From NCBI GenBank assembly GCA_902511405.1, contig CABXEZ010000012.1, forward strand, positions 1-35,271: 35,271 bases of DNA, given 5' to 3'. This stretch comes from an uncultured Alphaproteobacteria bacterium (GTDB taxonomy: Bacteria > Pseudomonadota > Alphaproteobacteria > HIMB59 > GCA-002718135). This document shows, in pieces, positions 14,797-23,589 of this stretch (within the stretch, counting starts at the first letter, position 1; each line of letters begins with the position of its first letter). Below the pieces are notes generated by a model. That model was given only the letters and a program-made list of their open reading frames with translations, ran no database searches and was not told the DNA's origin. A program made the translations under genes and the position numbers.

Positions 14797-17214
14797 ATGA
14801 ATAAAAATATTTTTTCCAATGCTGAAATGATCAGCCCACAATCTGATAAGTATTATTTTGAAGAGAATGAAAAATATTATCACTGTGAAGAAGAAGAACT
14901 AACACAATGCCCTTTCGTATCTAATGAATTTACAATTGAAAAATTAAGTGGTGATGAAATCTTAAGAATATCAGCTTTTGGATTATATAGATGTTTCATC
15001 AATAATATAAATGTTACGGAAGATATATTAACACCTGGCTGGGTTAATTATTTAGATAGACTGCCCTATCAAACCTATTATATTTCTTCACTATTGAAGA
15101 AAGGGAATAATACTATTAAGATTTGGTTAGCAGATGGATGGTATCGTGGTCCGTTAATGTCACTGCAAACCAGTTTAAGAGTGCGTAATGTTTGGGGCTC
15201 AAAGCTGGGAGCAATTGTAGAAATTACTAATAAAGATAAGGTTTTATTATCATCGAATAAAAAATGGAGAAGCGGATTATTGCCAATCTTAGAGTCAGGT
15301 ATTTATTATGGTGAAACTTATGATGCAAATATTATTCCTAAAGAAATAGACGGTGTTGAGATTTTGCAATTAGACAAAGAACTTTTGATTCCACATGAAA
15401 TTGAAGCAGTAAAAGAATTAGATCATCTAGAAGTTATCGAAGAAATCCTAGATGACGAAAACAACATTATTTATGATTTTGGTCAAAATATAGCTGGTTA
15501 TGTTTCTATAGTTGTAAATGGTGAACAAGGCTCAACAATATTGATTGAATATAGTGAAGTGATGGGTTTAGGTAAAAATTATCATATTGATAAAAAAGTT
15601 AATCATTTTGAAAACACTAACTACAGAAGTGCGAAAGCAAAAATAACATATACATTAAATGGAAAAGGTGATGAGCACTATAAACCAAGCTTTACATTTA
15701 TGGGATTTCGATATGCTAGAGTAAAAGTGTTAAATGGTGATGCTAAAATTAAAAAGATTGTATCCATTCCTATTTCTTCTCTTAGTAATAGAAAATTAGA
15801 ATTTAAATCTAAAAATGAAAATATTAACAAATTAATAAAAAATACTGCTTGGTCACAGAAAGCAAACTTTATTGAGATCCCAACAGACTGTCCTCAAAGA
15901 GACGAACGTTTAGGATGGACTGGTGATGCACAAATTTTTTCATCAACAGCTTGTTACTTTTATGATTGTGAAAAATTTTTTACAAAATATTTAAGAGATT
16001 TGGTTTCAGAACAAGGTATTGAAGGAGCTATCGGTCATGTTTCACCGGATATAACAAGAAATGGAGAAACAAATGATCCGCGATTTATTACAAAAGAAGA
16101 AAAAGAAATAGGTTCGTGGTATCAAAAAGGTGCAACTGGATGGGGAGATGCAATAACGATCATTCCATGGACACTTTATAGGCATTATGGAAACATCGAT
16201 GTGTTAAAAAATTGTCAACAATCAATGATCAAATGGTGTGAGTATTTATGGTCGATTTCTAACTCCCCTATTATAAGAAATCCAAAATCCTCAACTCTTT
16301 TAGAGAGTATAAAGTTAAGAGGTTTTACTTTTGGTGATTGGGTTCCGCCAATAGGTGATGATCGTACTCCAAATCCACATATAGGAGATGATTGTTATTC
16401 CACTATTTATCACTTTATATCTAATTATCTTCTATCAAAAATCTCTAAAATACTTGGTGATGAAAAAAATTATACATTGTATAAAAATAAGTCTGATGAA
16501 ATCAAAAAAGCTTTTGCAGATGAGTTTATAACACCATCTGGAAGGTTAGCTTATTCTGATCAAACATCTTATGCGATGTGCTTTGTTAATGATCTTATTC
16601 CAGATGAAAACAAAGATAATGCTAAAGAGTATTTTAAACAAACAATTTTAAATCAAAACTTTAAATTAGGAACTGGTTTTCATGGTACGGCAAATTTATT
16701 GAAAGGACTAAAAAAAGCTGGATTAGAAGAAATGATAGAGAAGGTTTTATTGCAAGAAAAATTGCCTGGATGGATGTATCAAATAAAACAAGGAGCAACA
16801 TCAATATGGGAGAGGTGGAATGCTATGGCAGAGGATGGCTCTATACATGATCCAGAAATGAATAGTTTTAACCATTATGCATTCGGATCAGTATGTGAAT
16901 TTATTTTTGAAAACATTGTTGGGATAAAACCTGATGAAGAAAATCCAGGTTTTAAAAATATTATTATTGAGCCCATGATCATTCCTTCATTTTGTCCAAT
17001 TTCATTTAAGCATAAAAGTAAAAATGGTTTGATTAGTGTCGATATAGACATTGATAAAAAAAATGTAATTTATAAAATTGAAATTCCAGAAGACTCACGT
17101 GGTGAACTACAACTTAAAAACTATAATACAATAAAAGTAAATGGGATCGATGAAGATGGTACAGATATAAAAATTAACAGTGGAGCAAATTTAATTAATT
17201 TTTCAATACTCTAG
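14797..17214 (+). CDS. Alpha-L-rhamnosidase, GH78 family
   Basis: This 805-residue GH78 enzyme hydrolyses terminal alpha-L-rhamnose. N-terminal beta domains include FGLYRCFINNINV and WLADGWYRGPL (about 60-120). The catalytic (alpha/alpha)6 barrel begins near 340. Its signature TDCPQRDERLGWTGDAQIF (363-381) holds the acidic residues Asp364, Glu370 and Asp377. ATSIWERWNAM near 669-677 and SFNHYAFGS near 690 are further GH78 signatures; Glu672 is a candidate second acid. There is no signal peptide, so it probably works in the cytoplasm on imported glycosides. The C-terminal beta domain is complete. It is divergent from the PhyH dioxygenase and ends 9 bases from the convergent membrane-protein gene. 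Confidence 0.92.
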   Translation: MNKNIFSNAEMISPQSDKYYFEENEKYYHCEEEELTQCPFVSNEFTIEKLSGDEILRISAFGLYRCFINNINVTEDILTPGWVNYLDRLPYQTYYISSLLKKGNNTIKIWLADGWYRGPLMSLQTSLRVRNVWGSKLGAIVEITNKDKVLLSSNKKWRSGLLPILESGIYYGETYDANIIPKEIDGVEILQLDKELLIPHEIEAVKELDHLEVIEEILDDENNIIYDFGQNIAGYVSIVVNGEQGSTILIEYSEVMGLGKNYHIDKKVNHFENTNYRSAKAKITYTLNGKGDEHYKPSFTFMGFRYARVKVLNGDAKIKKIVSIPISSLSNRKLEFKSKNENINKLIKNTAWSQKANFIEIPTDCPQRDERLGWTGDAQIFSSTACYFYDCEKFFTKYLRDLVSEQGIEGAIGHVSPDITRNGETNDPRFITKEEKEIGSWYQKGATGWGDAITIIPWTLYRHYGNIDVLKNCQQSMIKWCEYLWSISNSPIIRNPKSSTLLESIKLRGFTFGDWVPPIGDDRTPNPHIGDDCYSTIYHFISNYLLSKISKILGDEKNYTLYKNKSDEIKKAFADEFITPSGRLAYSDQTSYAMCFVNDLIPDENKDNAKEYFKQTILNQNFKLGTGFHGTANLLKGLKKAGLEEMIEKVLLQEKLPGWMYQIKQGATSIWERWNAMAEDGSIHDPEMNSFNHYAFGSVCEFIFENIVGIKPDEENPGFKNIIIEPMIIPSFCPISFKHKSKNGLISVDIDIDKKNVIYKIEIPEDSRGELQLKNYNTIKVNGIDEDGTDIKINSGANLINFSIL

Positions 17215-17223
17215 AATTACGAT

Positions 17224-17592
17224 TTAATCGTGTTCACCGCCCGGATCATTCTTTGGAAGATCTACCGTGTAAGGATTTCCTGAGTCATCACGATAAATCA
17301 CACTTCCTCTACCTCTGTTAGCTGAGTGATATCCTTCTTTAAACTTATAGACACGCTCTGAAATAGTAAAAGTAGCAATTGTTACAACAATAGCTGCAAT
17401 TAAAAGAAAATGTGCTGCAAAGGTCAGACCTAAAACAACCCAAGATCCTATGTATAAGGAAAATACTATACACCATAACCAAGCTAATATTTGCAGTATC
17501 ATATGCCTAACTTGAAGATCTGGTATGTGTTTAAGAGGGTTATAATCATGTGACATAACCCCATCCCAACACTCATAAACAAATTTTCTCAT
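17224..17592 (-). CDS. Two-helix membrane protein, unknown function
   Basis: The 122-residue protein has a soluble N-terminus with WDGVMSHDYNPLKHIPD, two transmembrane helices (about 32-53 and 55-76) and a polar C-terminal tail ending NDPGGEHD. No family is recognised. The tail contains GYHSANRGRGSVIYRDDSGN, rich in Gly and Arg. The gene converges on the rhamnosidase (9-base gap) and is divergent from the deacetylase gene over 53 bp. Confidence 0.75.
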   Translation of the reverse strand: MRKFVYECWDGVMSHDYNPLKHIPDLQVRHMILQILAWLWCIVFSLYIGSWVVLGLTFAAHFLLIAAIVVTIATFTISERVYKFKEGYHSANRGRGSVIYRDDSGNPYTVDLPKNDPGGEHD

Positions 17593-17645
17593 AATATCTA
17601 AATAGGTGTTTAATTTTAATTAGAAATACCTAAGTAAATCTTTTT

Positions 17646-18578
17646 ATGAACCCTGATTTTAAGCCATTATCAATCATTTATCACCCTCACTATGATATTC
17701 CTGTCCCAAAAATTCATAGTTTTGTTGGCACTAAGTTTTCAGATTTATTTAATAATCTTCAAAAAAATTATTCTTCAAATTTAAATGTATTAACACCCTA
17801 CTCAGCAAATTTGGAAAACTTAAGAAAATCACATCACATTGATTACATAAATAAAGTTGAACAAGATGAGTTAACAAAAGATTATTTACGATTGATTAAT
17901 CTTCCTTGGTCTGAGAGATTACGGGAGAGATCATATTTAGAAACTGAAGGCACTCTTCTTACAGCAAAGCAAGCTCTAGAGACTGGTTTGGCGTGTCATG
18001 TAGGTGGTGGAACGCATCATGCTCACTTTGATCATGGATTTGGTTTTTGTGTATTTAATGATTTAGCTTACACAGCTATTAACCTTCTTAATCAAAAACT
18101 CGTAAAAAAAGTTCTCATTTTAGATCTTGATGTGCATCAAGGTGATGGCACAATTGATATATGTCAAAAATATCCATCTATTTTTACATGCTCCATTCAT
18201 AGTGAAAGTAATTTTCCGTATGAAAAAAAACAAGGTTGGATGGATGTTAGTTTAGCTGCTGCAATTGGAGATGATGAATATCTAGAAACATTAACTAAAA
18301 CTCTTATGTTGATCCAAGAACAAATAACTCCTGATATTGTTTTATACGATGCAGGTGTAGACGTTTTTTCCAATGATAAGCTTGGTAATCTTCAATTAAG
18401 TTTTGATGGTATTAAAAAACGTGATCAAATTGTCTTAGATCATTTTAGAAATAAAAATATACCTGTCGCAACTGTCATTGGCGGAGGGTATAGTAAAGAT
18501 CATGCTGAGTTAGCAGATCGTCATAGCATCATCTTTGAGGTAGCATTAAAATATTTAGAGAAATATAATTTAAACTAA
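17646..18578 (+). CDS. Histone-deacetylase-family zinc hydrolase (class IV-like)
   Basis: This 310-residue cytoplasmic protein has the arginase/deacetylase fold. It contains GGGTHHAHFDHGFGFCVFND (120-139) with catalytic His124/His125, and LDLDVHQGDGT (159-169) with zinc ligands Asp162 and His164. The third zinc ligand is Asp239 in YDAGVDVF. The family removes acetyl groups from lysines, polyamines or other amides; bacterial members of this shape resemble HDAC11 or acetoin-utilisation-type proteins. The substrate is unknown. Its last 4 bases overlap the 3' end of the convergent photolyase gene. Confidence 0.88.
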   Translation: MNPDFKPLSIIYHPHYDIPVPKIHSFVGTKFSDLFNNLQKNYSSNLNVLTPYSANLENLRKSHHIDYINKVEQDELTKDYLRLINLPWSERLRERSYLETEGTLLTAKQALETGLACHVGGGTHHAHFDHGFGFCVFNDLAYTAINLLNQKLVKKVLILDLDVHQGDGTIDICQKYPSIFTCSIHSESNFPYEKKQGWMDVSLAAAIGDDEYLETLTKTLMLIQEQITPDIVLYDAGVDVFSNDKLGNLQLSFDGIKKRDQIVLDHFRNKNIPVATVIGGGYSKDHAELADRHSIIFEVALKYLEKYNLN

Positions 18579-20038
18579 GCTACTTTAAATTTATTTGGCG
18601 ACGAACTAGTATGTTTTTTTAATACATCTCTTGATAAAATCTTGGATTGAGAAGAGGTTTTAATTTTCCATATTTTATCTCTAGCATTTTTTGTCTCCAA
18701 CTTATTATCGATAATTGGTAGGGCATAATCTTTGCCAATCTCAATATTGTAACTTTTTTGCTCCATAAAAGTTAAATTCCACGGCTCATGAATAAGTGAA
18801 CTAGGAATATTAGAAACCTCGGGTACCCATTTTTTTATAAACTCTCCATGAGGATCTTGATCAAGTGATTGTTTAACAGGATTATAAACTCTAATTGTAT
18901 TAATTCCTGTGGTGCCAGACTGCATTTGAAATTGAGAGTAATGGATACCAGGCTCATAATCTGTAAAAAACTTAGCTAAATGTTTAGATGTGATACGCCA
19001 ATCTAACCATAATTGATAAGAAGCAAAAGAAACTAGCATGGCTCTCATACGAAAATTAATCCACCCTTTATTCTTTAAGTAACGCATACAAGCATCAACA
19101 AATGGATAACCGGTGTTTCCATTTTTCCATGCTTCATAGTAATTTTCATTGAATGAGTTCTCTCTTAACCCGTCATATGCTCTATTCATATTAGTGTATT
19201 CAATTTCTGGCTGATCGTAAAATTTTTGAATAAAATGACAGTGCCATGCTAACCTTTTTTTAAAAGAATTAATCGACCGTGAATGTTGTGTTGATTGATA
19301 TGAGCTATTAGAAACCTTTTGAAAGATTTCTTTTAAAGATATGTTTCCAAAAGTAATGTAAGGGCTTAACCGTGAACATGCTTTCTCTCCTGTAATCGGT
19401 GATGACATATCTTTTTGATAATTAGTTGATCGACTATTTGTAAAGGAGCTTAAAAGATCTAGAGCATGTGAACGTCCACCTTTTTGAATATCTTTATAAT
19501 TAATTTCATTTGTCTTTATTGTAGAGAAATCAATCTCATAATCATCTTCAATAAAAGATGCTTCAATTTGCTGGCTTTCAATTTTTTTGGCAATAAAAGA
19601 ATTCCAATTTTTTGACCAAGTCTTTCCGTCTCTATTGTTTAATTGAATTCCAAACTGATTAAATTTTTTCCAGTTTATATTGTTGTTTTTACAAATAATT
19701 TCTATTTTATCATCTAGCTGTTGTAAGTTTTTATTTTTAAAATGATAAGTGGAATAAATTTCATCAATTTTAAATTTATCACACAAACTATTTATTATTT
19801 CTTTTGTGTCACCGTAATAAATATTTAATTTAGTATTATATTTTTGCTTAAATTCTTCCCTTAATTCTAATAATGATTGAATAATAAATTGGACATGAAA
19901 AGAGCTAGAAGTTTCTAGTTTTAAAAAGTCTTCATCAAAAATAAAAATAGGTAAAACATTCCCCTCTTTAATAGCCCCGCCTACTGAATCGTTATTTTCA
20001 AGTCGAAGATCATAACGAAACCATAGAATTTTGTTCAT
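18575..20038 (-). CDS. Photolyase/cryptochrome-family flavoprotein
   Basis: This 487-residue protein has an N-terminal antenna-chromophore domain (LWFRYDLRLENND, 5-17). The FAD-binding helical domain includes SRLSPYITFGNIS (222-234), RLAWHCHFIQKF (262-273), GYPFVDACMRYL (310-321) and RMRAMLVSFASYQLWLDW (330-347). The active-site region reads HYSQFQMQSGTTGINTIRVY (366-385). That wording is not the N-x-x-G-x-Q-W form of standard CPD photolyases but that of a separate photolyase-like clade known from marine bacteria and plastid-bearing eukaryotes. DNA repair of UV dimers is likely; signalling is possible. It follows the EamA gene by 51 bases on the same strand. Confidence 0.87.
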   Translation of the reverse strand: MNKILWFRYDLRLENNDSVGGAIKEGNVLPIFIFDEDFLKLETSSSFHVQFIIQSLLELREEFKQKYNTKLNIYYGDTKEIINSLCDKFKIDEIYSTYHFKNKNLQQLDDKIEIICKNNNINWKKFNQFGIQLNNRDGKTWSKNWNSFIAKKIESQQIEASFIEDDYEIDFSTIKTNEINYKDIQKGGRSHALDLLSSFTNSRSTNYQKDMSSPITGEKACSRLSPYITFGNISLKEIFQKVSNSSYQSTQHSRSINSFKKRLAWHCHFIQKFYDQPEIEYTNMNRAYDGLRENSFNENYYEAWKNGNTGYPFVDACMRYLKNKGWINFRMRAMLVSFASYQLWLDWRITSKHLAKFFTDYEPGIHYSQFQMQSGTTGINTIRVYNPVKQSLDQDPHGEFIKKWVPEVSNIPSSLIHEPWNLTFMEQKSYNIEIGKDYALPIIDNKLETKNARDKIWKIKTSSQSKILSRDVLKKHTSSSPNKFKVA

Positions 20039-20089
20039 GAAAATTAACTAGTGCGAATAGGAGAATTATCACGTGTAATGATTTAAAAA

Positions 20090-20962
20090 TTAATTTAACG
20101 AATTTATGTCGTTTTTTTTATTTCTCTCATTGTAAGTTATTATTAATACTGAAGAAAAAACTACAATACCTCCAATCCATGTCCATAGATCAGGTATTTC
20201 TCTAAATGCTAAATATCCAAAAAAAGAGCCAAATATTAATCCAGTAAACCAAACTGGTTGAGTTACTGATAAGTCTGCAAATTTATAAGATAGCGCTAAA
20301 GATAAATGCAAAATAGTTCCAAATATAGCCGCAATAAATACATAAATTAAAGAATTTAAAGATGGCATTTCCCAAAAATAAATAGCTAAAGGTAAAGAAA
20401 AGATAGTCATCAATGTATATTGATAACTAACCAATGTAATTGGTGAATCATCTCTTGATACAAATTTAGATATAATAATTATAAATGACCAAAAAATTAA
20501 AGAGGCAATCACCATTAATGTTCCAATATTAAATTCTACGTATCCAGGGCGTATAATTATGAGTGTTCCAACAAAGCCTGCTATTAACGCAAATATTCTA
20601 TATTTATAAATTTGTTCTTTAAAAATAATGAAACTTAAAAAAACTACAATGATGGGACTTAAAAAACTCAGAGCTTTGAATTGCTCAAAAGGCATATACA
20701 CAAGTGCACCAAATCCTAATAACATCATTGGGACATTCAGTGCACCTCGTACAAAGTAGAATTTAAAATTTTTAGTTTTGTAAGTTCTAAATTTATTTTT
20801 TAGCAAGTAAGGAAGAATAATTAAAAAACCAAAAAAAAATCGCAAGAAACCAATCGTGTAAACATTTGAGTCATCTTGTGCAGCACGAATTAACACTTCC
20901 ATTGATACTGCAAAAAAAGATGCCGAAAGTGTGAGTAAAATAGCTTTTACATTATTATTCAT
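20090..20962 (-). CDS. EamA/DMT-family permease
   Basis: This 290-residue protein has about ten membrane helices in two EamA repeats. The repeats begin around FAVSMEVLIRAAQDDSNVY and LIFWSFIIIISKFVSRDDSP. DMT-superfamily members export or import small metabolites; the substrate is unknown. It resembles the two tandem permeases at 33130-35154 (shared PFEQFKALSFLSP-type and SVTQPVWFTGLIFGSFFGY-type segments), so the genome has a small expanded family. The gene lies 44 bases downstream of the PLP-enzyme gene and 51 bases before the photolyase, so the three may be co-transcribed. Confidence 0.88.
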   Translation of the reverse strand: MNNNVKAILLTLSASFFAVSMEVLIRAAQDDSNVYTIGFLRFFFGFLIILPYLLKNKFRTYKTKNFKFYFVRGALNVPMMLLGFGALVYMPFEQFKALSFLSPIIVVFLSFIIFKEQIYKYRIFALIAGFVGTLIIIRPGYVEFNIGTLMVIASLIFWSFIIIISKFVSRDDSPITLVSYQYTLMTIFSLPLAIYFWEMPSLNSLIYVFIAAIFGTILHLSLALSYKFADLSVTQPVWFTGLIFGSFFGYLAFREIPDLWTWIGGIVVFSSVLIITYNERNKKNDINSLN

Positions 20963-21006
20963 ATTAATATTTTTTAGAAAACTCTTAAGTTATTAATTTA
21001 TGATAA

Positions 21007-22200
21007 CTAACTGAGATAACTTAGAGCTTGATCTAAATCATTAATTAAATCCTCTACGTCTTCTATGCCTGTTGAATATCTCACTAAACCCTCAGGTATG
21101 CCAGCCGCAGCTCTTTCATTTGCACTGCATTCCACATGACTTGTAGTTAGAGGTGGTCCTACAACAGTTTCTACACATCCAAGATTAGCTGCCATATGTG
21201 CATATTTAAGCTTTGGTAAAAACTTTTTAATAGCTTCTAAATCACCTTTAACAGCAAAGCTTAACATACCTCCATAGCCACCATGCATTTGTTCTTTTGC
21301 AATATCATGGCCTGGGTGAGTTTCTAGTCCAGGATAATTTACTTGCTCTACCATTGGATGCTTTTGTAAATGTTTAGCAATAATCATCGCACTTTCATTT
21401 TGTCTCTCAACACGTAATTTTAGCGTTTTCATACCTCTTAACAAACTATAAGCATCCATTGGAGCTAAAGTAGCACCGTTAATTTCTCGATAATGATAGA
21501 CTTTTTCTACCAATTTTTTACTTCCGCATATAACGCCTCCAAGAGCGTCAGCATGACCACCTAAGTATTTAGAAGCAGAATGAAGTACAATATCCGCCCC
21601 AAGAGCTAATGGATTCTGATTTATAGGAGTGGCGAATGTATTGTCTACCACAACTATAGCTCCAACCTTTTTTGCTGCTTCAGACAATTTCTTAATATTT
21701 GTTATCTTAATTGTTGGATTTGTTGGAGTTTCTAAATACAAAACTTGGCATCCTTTTGCGATTTCACTCATTATTTGGTCATGATCATGAGTTTCACATA
21801 GACTTACATCTATATTTAAAGGTGGTAAAAACTCATTAAAAATCACATTAGTGCCTCCATAGCTATCTTTAATGGACACAACCCTCTCTCCTGACTTTAA
21901 AAAAGTAGCTAAAGTATTTGAAATTGCTGCCATTCCTGATGAAAAACTAGTTGCAGCTTCAGCATTTTCTAATTCTTTTACCTTGTCTTCAAAGGCTCTT
22001 ACGGTTGGATTGGTATTGCGAGAGTAAATATGACCTTCAACAACGCCAAGGGCAGCTTTATGCCATGTATCTATATCTTTATAACCAAATGAGACGCTAT
22101 GGACGACTGGAACCTGAGTAGAGCGTTCATAGAGCTCATGCTCTTGTTCTCCGCCCCAGATGCTTTTTGTAGATTGCCCTATTTCCTTTTTTTCTCTCAT
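21007..22200 (-). CDS. Cys/Met-metabolism PLP enzyme (cystathionine gamma-synthase / methionine gamma-lyase / OAH sulfhydrylase type)
   Basis: This 397-residue cytoplasmic PLP enzyme belongs to the trans-sulfuration family. YSRNTNPT is at 59-66, the phosphate-binding SSGMAAI at 87-93, DNTFATP at 186-192, and the PLP lysine in HSASKYLGGH is Lys211. Length is normal. Sequence alone does not separate gamma-synthase, gamma-lyase and O-acetylhomoserine sulfhydrylase activities. A strong AGGAG sits 5 bases before the ATG. The leader 22206-22288 can fold into a hairpin whose loop pairs with the bases beside that AGGAG, as in SAM-responsive riboswitches. This supports a role in methionine supply. Confidence 0.88.
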   Translation of the reverse strand: MREKKEIGQSTKSIWGGEQEHELYERSTQVPVVHSVSFGYKDIDTWHKAALGVVEGHIYSRNTNPTVRAFEDKVKELENAEAATSFSSGMAAISNTLATFLKSGERVVSIKDSYGGTNVIFNEFLPPLNIDVSLCETHDHDQIMSEIAKGCQVLYLETPTNPTIKITNIKKLSEAAKKVGAIVVVDNTFATPINQNPLALGADIVLHSASKYLGGHADALGGVICGSKKLVEKVYHYREINGATLAPMDAYSLLRGMKTLKLRVERQNESAMIIAKHLQKHPMVEQVNYPGLETHPGHDIAKEQMHGGYGGMLSFAVKGDLEAIKKFLPKLKYAHMAANLGCVETVVGPPLTTSHVECSANERAAAGIPEGLVRYSTGIEDVEDLINDLDQALSYLS

Positions 22201-22205
22201 AAAAA

Positions 22206-22288
22206 CTCCTATGTTTGCGTTGATTATAATTAAACAAACTGCTTAATTATGATTTTCAAGGCAGCGCTATAAAAGCCTTTATCTTGAT
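22206..22288 (-). promoter_or_regulatory. Candidate SAM-II/SAM-V-like pseudoknot riboswitch
   Basis: On the minus strand, reading 5' to 3', there is first a stem AAGGC/GCCTT (22275-22279 with 22258-22262). Next is a perfect 8-bp hairpin ATAATTAA/TTAATTAT (22243-22250 with 22226-22233). The hairpin loop GTTTG (22235-22239) can pair with CAAAC (22213-22217), which lies just before the ribosome binding site AGGAG (22206-22210). Hairpin plus downstream pseudoknot next to the Shine-Dalgarno is the architecture of SAM-II and SAM-V. Those classes occur upstream of met genes in alphaproteobacteria and marine bacteria. A TATACT box at 22295-22300 would start the RNA right at this element. Class assignment is inference. 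Confidence 0.42.
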
Positions 22289-22303
22289 AAATTTAGTATA
22301 AAT

Positions 22304-22325
22304 AAAAATAAATCTATTTCTAGAT
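22304..22325 (-). terminator. Small intrinsic terminator of anmK
   Basis: On the minus strand ATCTA and TAGAT form a 5-bp stem closed by a GAAA tetraloop, followed by a U-rich run. It lies about 40 bases after the anmK stop and just before the presumed promoter of the PLP-enzyme gene. Confidence 0.45.
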
Positions 22326-22365
22326 AAATATCAGTATCAGTGAATTCCAATTAATTAGAGAAAAA

Positions 22366-23487
22366 TCAATAAAATGAACTTATGCCGCCAGTAACTGGAT
22401 ACTTAACGCCTGTAGTGCCAGGAAAACTTAAGGGTAATTTATTAAGAGATCTAACTGCTAAAAAAGCAAATGCCTCTGCTTCTATGGCATCACCTCGTAA
22501 ATTATGATCATCTATATTCTTGCATTGAATTTTTGTTTCTAAAGTTAAATCTTTTATTATTGCTTGATTTTTTCTTCCACCGCCAGAAGTTAAAATTTTT
22601 GAGGGTTTATTTGGTAATAATTGCAAGGCTTTAGAAATACCACTTACTATGATCTTTACCATTGTTGCGCAGCCATCTTCTAGAGATAATTTATAAATAT
22701 TATCAAAGTTAAAACTATTTCTATCAAGAGATTTTGGATAAGAAAGATTAAAGAAATCATTTTCCATAAATTCATTAACTAAATCGTAATTAACATTACC
22801 AAGTTTAGCAAATTTACCATTTCTATCCATTAATCCCTTTTTATGATATCGAACAAAATCATCAATGGGTGCATTGCCAGGACCGCAGTCTAAAGCAATC
22901 AATTCATCATTGTCTCCTACATAGGTAATATTGGACACTCCTCCAATATTTAAAAAAATAACATCTTTTTCTTTAATATAATTTGCTAATGCTAAATGAT
23001 AAATAGGCGCTAAGGGTGCTCCTTGACCCCCATACTTAATGTCATTTGATCGAAAATTATTCACTACAGGTAATTGAAGATAATCAGCCATCATCTTACC
23101 ATCACCTAGCTGTTTAGTTTTCCTTGATACAGTATTTGAACTAACAGGTTGATGTAATACTGTTAAACCATGGAAGCCAATGCAGGAAATGTAATCTTTG
23201 TTTAATTTATATTTATCTATAAACTTTTGAACTGCTTTGGATTGCTCTAGTGTAATTTTTTTTTCAATTATTGAAAAAATTTCAGGCTCTTTACCTTCAA
23301 AATTCCATTTTTTCGCCTCTTGAAACGTTTTAAAAATTAATTCTTTAATCTCCATATCTTCATATGAAAAAAGCTCAAAAGGACCAAAGTCTAAGATTTT
23401 ATTGCCATCAGTCTGTAATGCAGCAATGTCGATGTTACCATCATTTGAGGTGCCAGTCATTAAGCCTATTGACCAATTTTTTTTCAT
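22366..23487 (-). CDS. anmK: Anhydro-N-acetylmuramic acid kinase
   Basis: AnmK phosphorylates and opens 1,6-anhydro-MurNAc during peptidoglycan recycling in the cytoplasm. The 373-residue protein shows the family hallmarks: IGLMTGTSNDGNIDIA (7-22, phosphate loop), CIGFHGLTVLHQP (102-114), GGQGAPLAPIYH (153-164), NIGGVSNI (180-187) and ALDCGPGNAPIDDF (198-211) with the catalytic Asp region. The length is usual and no motif is missing. The gene is divergent from the MarC-family gene and is followed by its own small terminator. No other recycling gene is in the window. Confidence 0.94.
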   Translation of the reverse strand: MKKNWSIGLMTGTSNDGNIDIAALQTDGNKILDFGPFELFSYEDMEIKELIFKTFQEAKKWNFEGKEPEIFSIIEKKITLEQSKAVQKFIDKYKLNKDYISCIGFHGLTVLHQPVSSNTVSRKTKQLGDGKMMADYLQLPVVNNFRSNDIKYGGQGAPLAPIYHLALANYIKEKDVIFLNIGGVSNITYVGDNDELIALDCGPGNAPIDDFVRYHKKGLMDRNGKFAKLGNVNYDLVNEFMENDFFNLSYPKSLDRNSFNFDNIYKLSLEDGCATMVKIIVSGISKALQLLPNKPSKILTSGGGRKNQAIIKDLTLETKIQCKNIDDHNLRGDAIEAEAFAFLAVRSLNKLPLSFPGTTGVKYPVTGGISSFY

Positions 23488-23589
23488 AATAAATTTCTTT
23501 AAACATCAGATTAGTAGCATCAATAATCATGCCAAGTAAATTAAATAAAAGAGTATTGAATTTTAATTTTAAACTAATAGAGGGCAATA

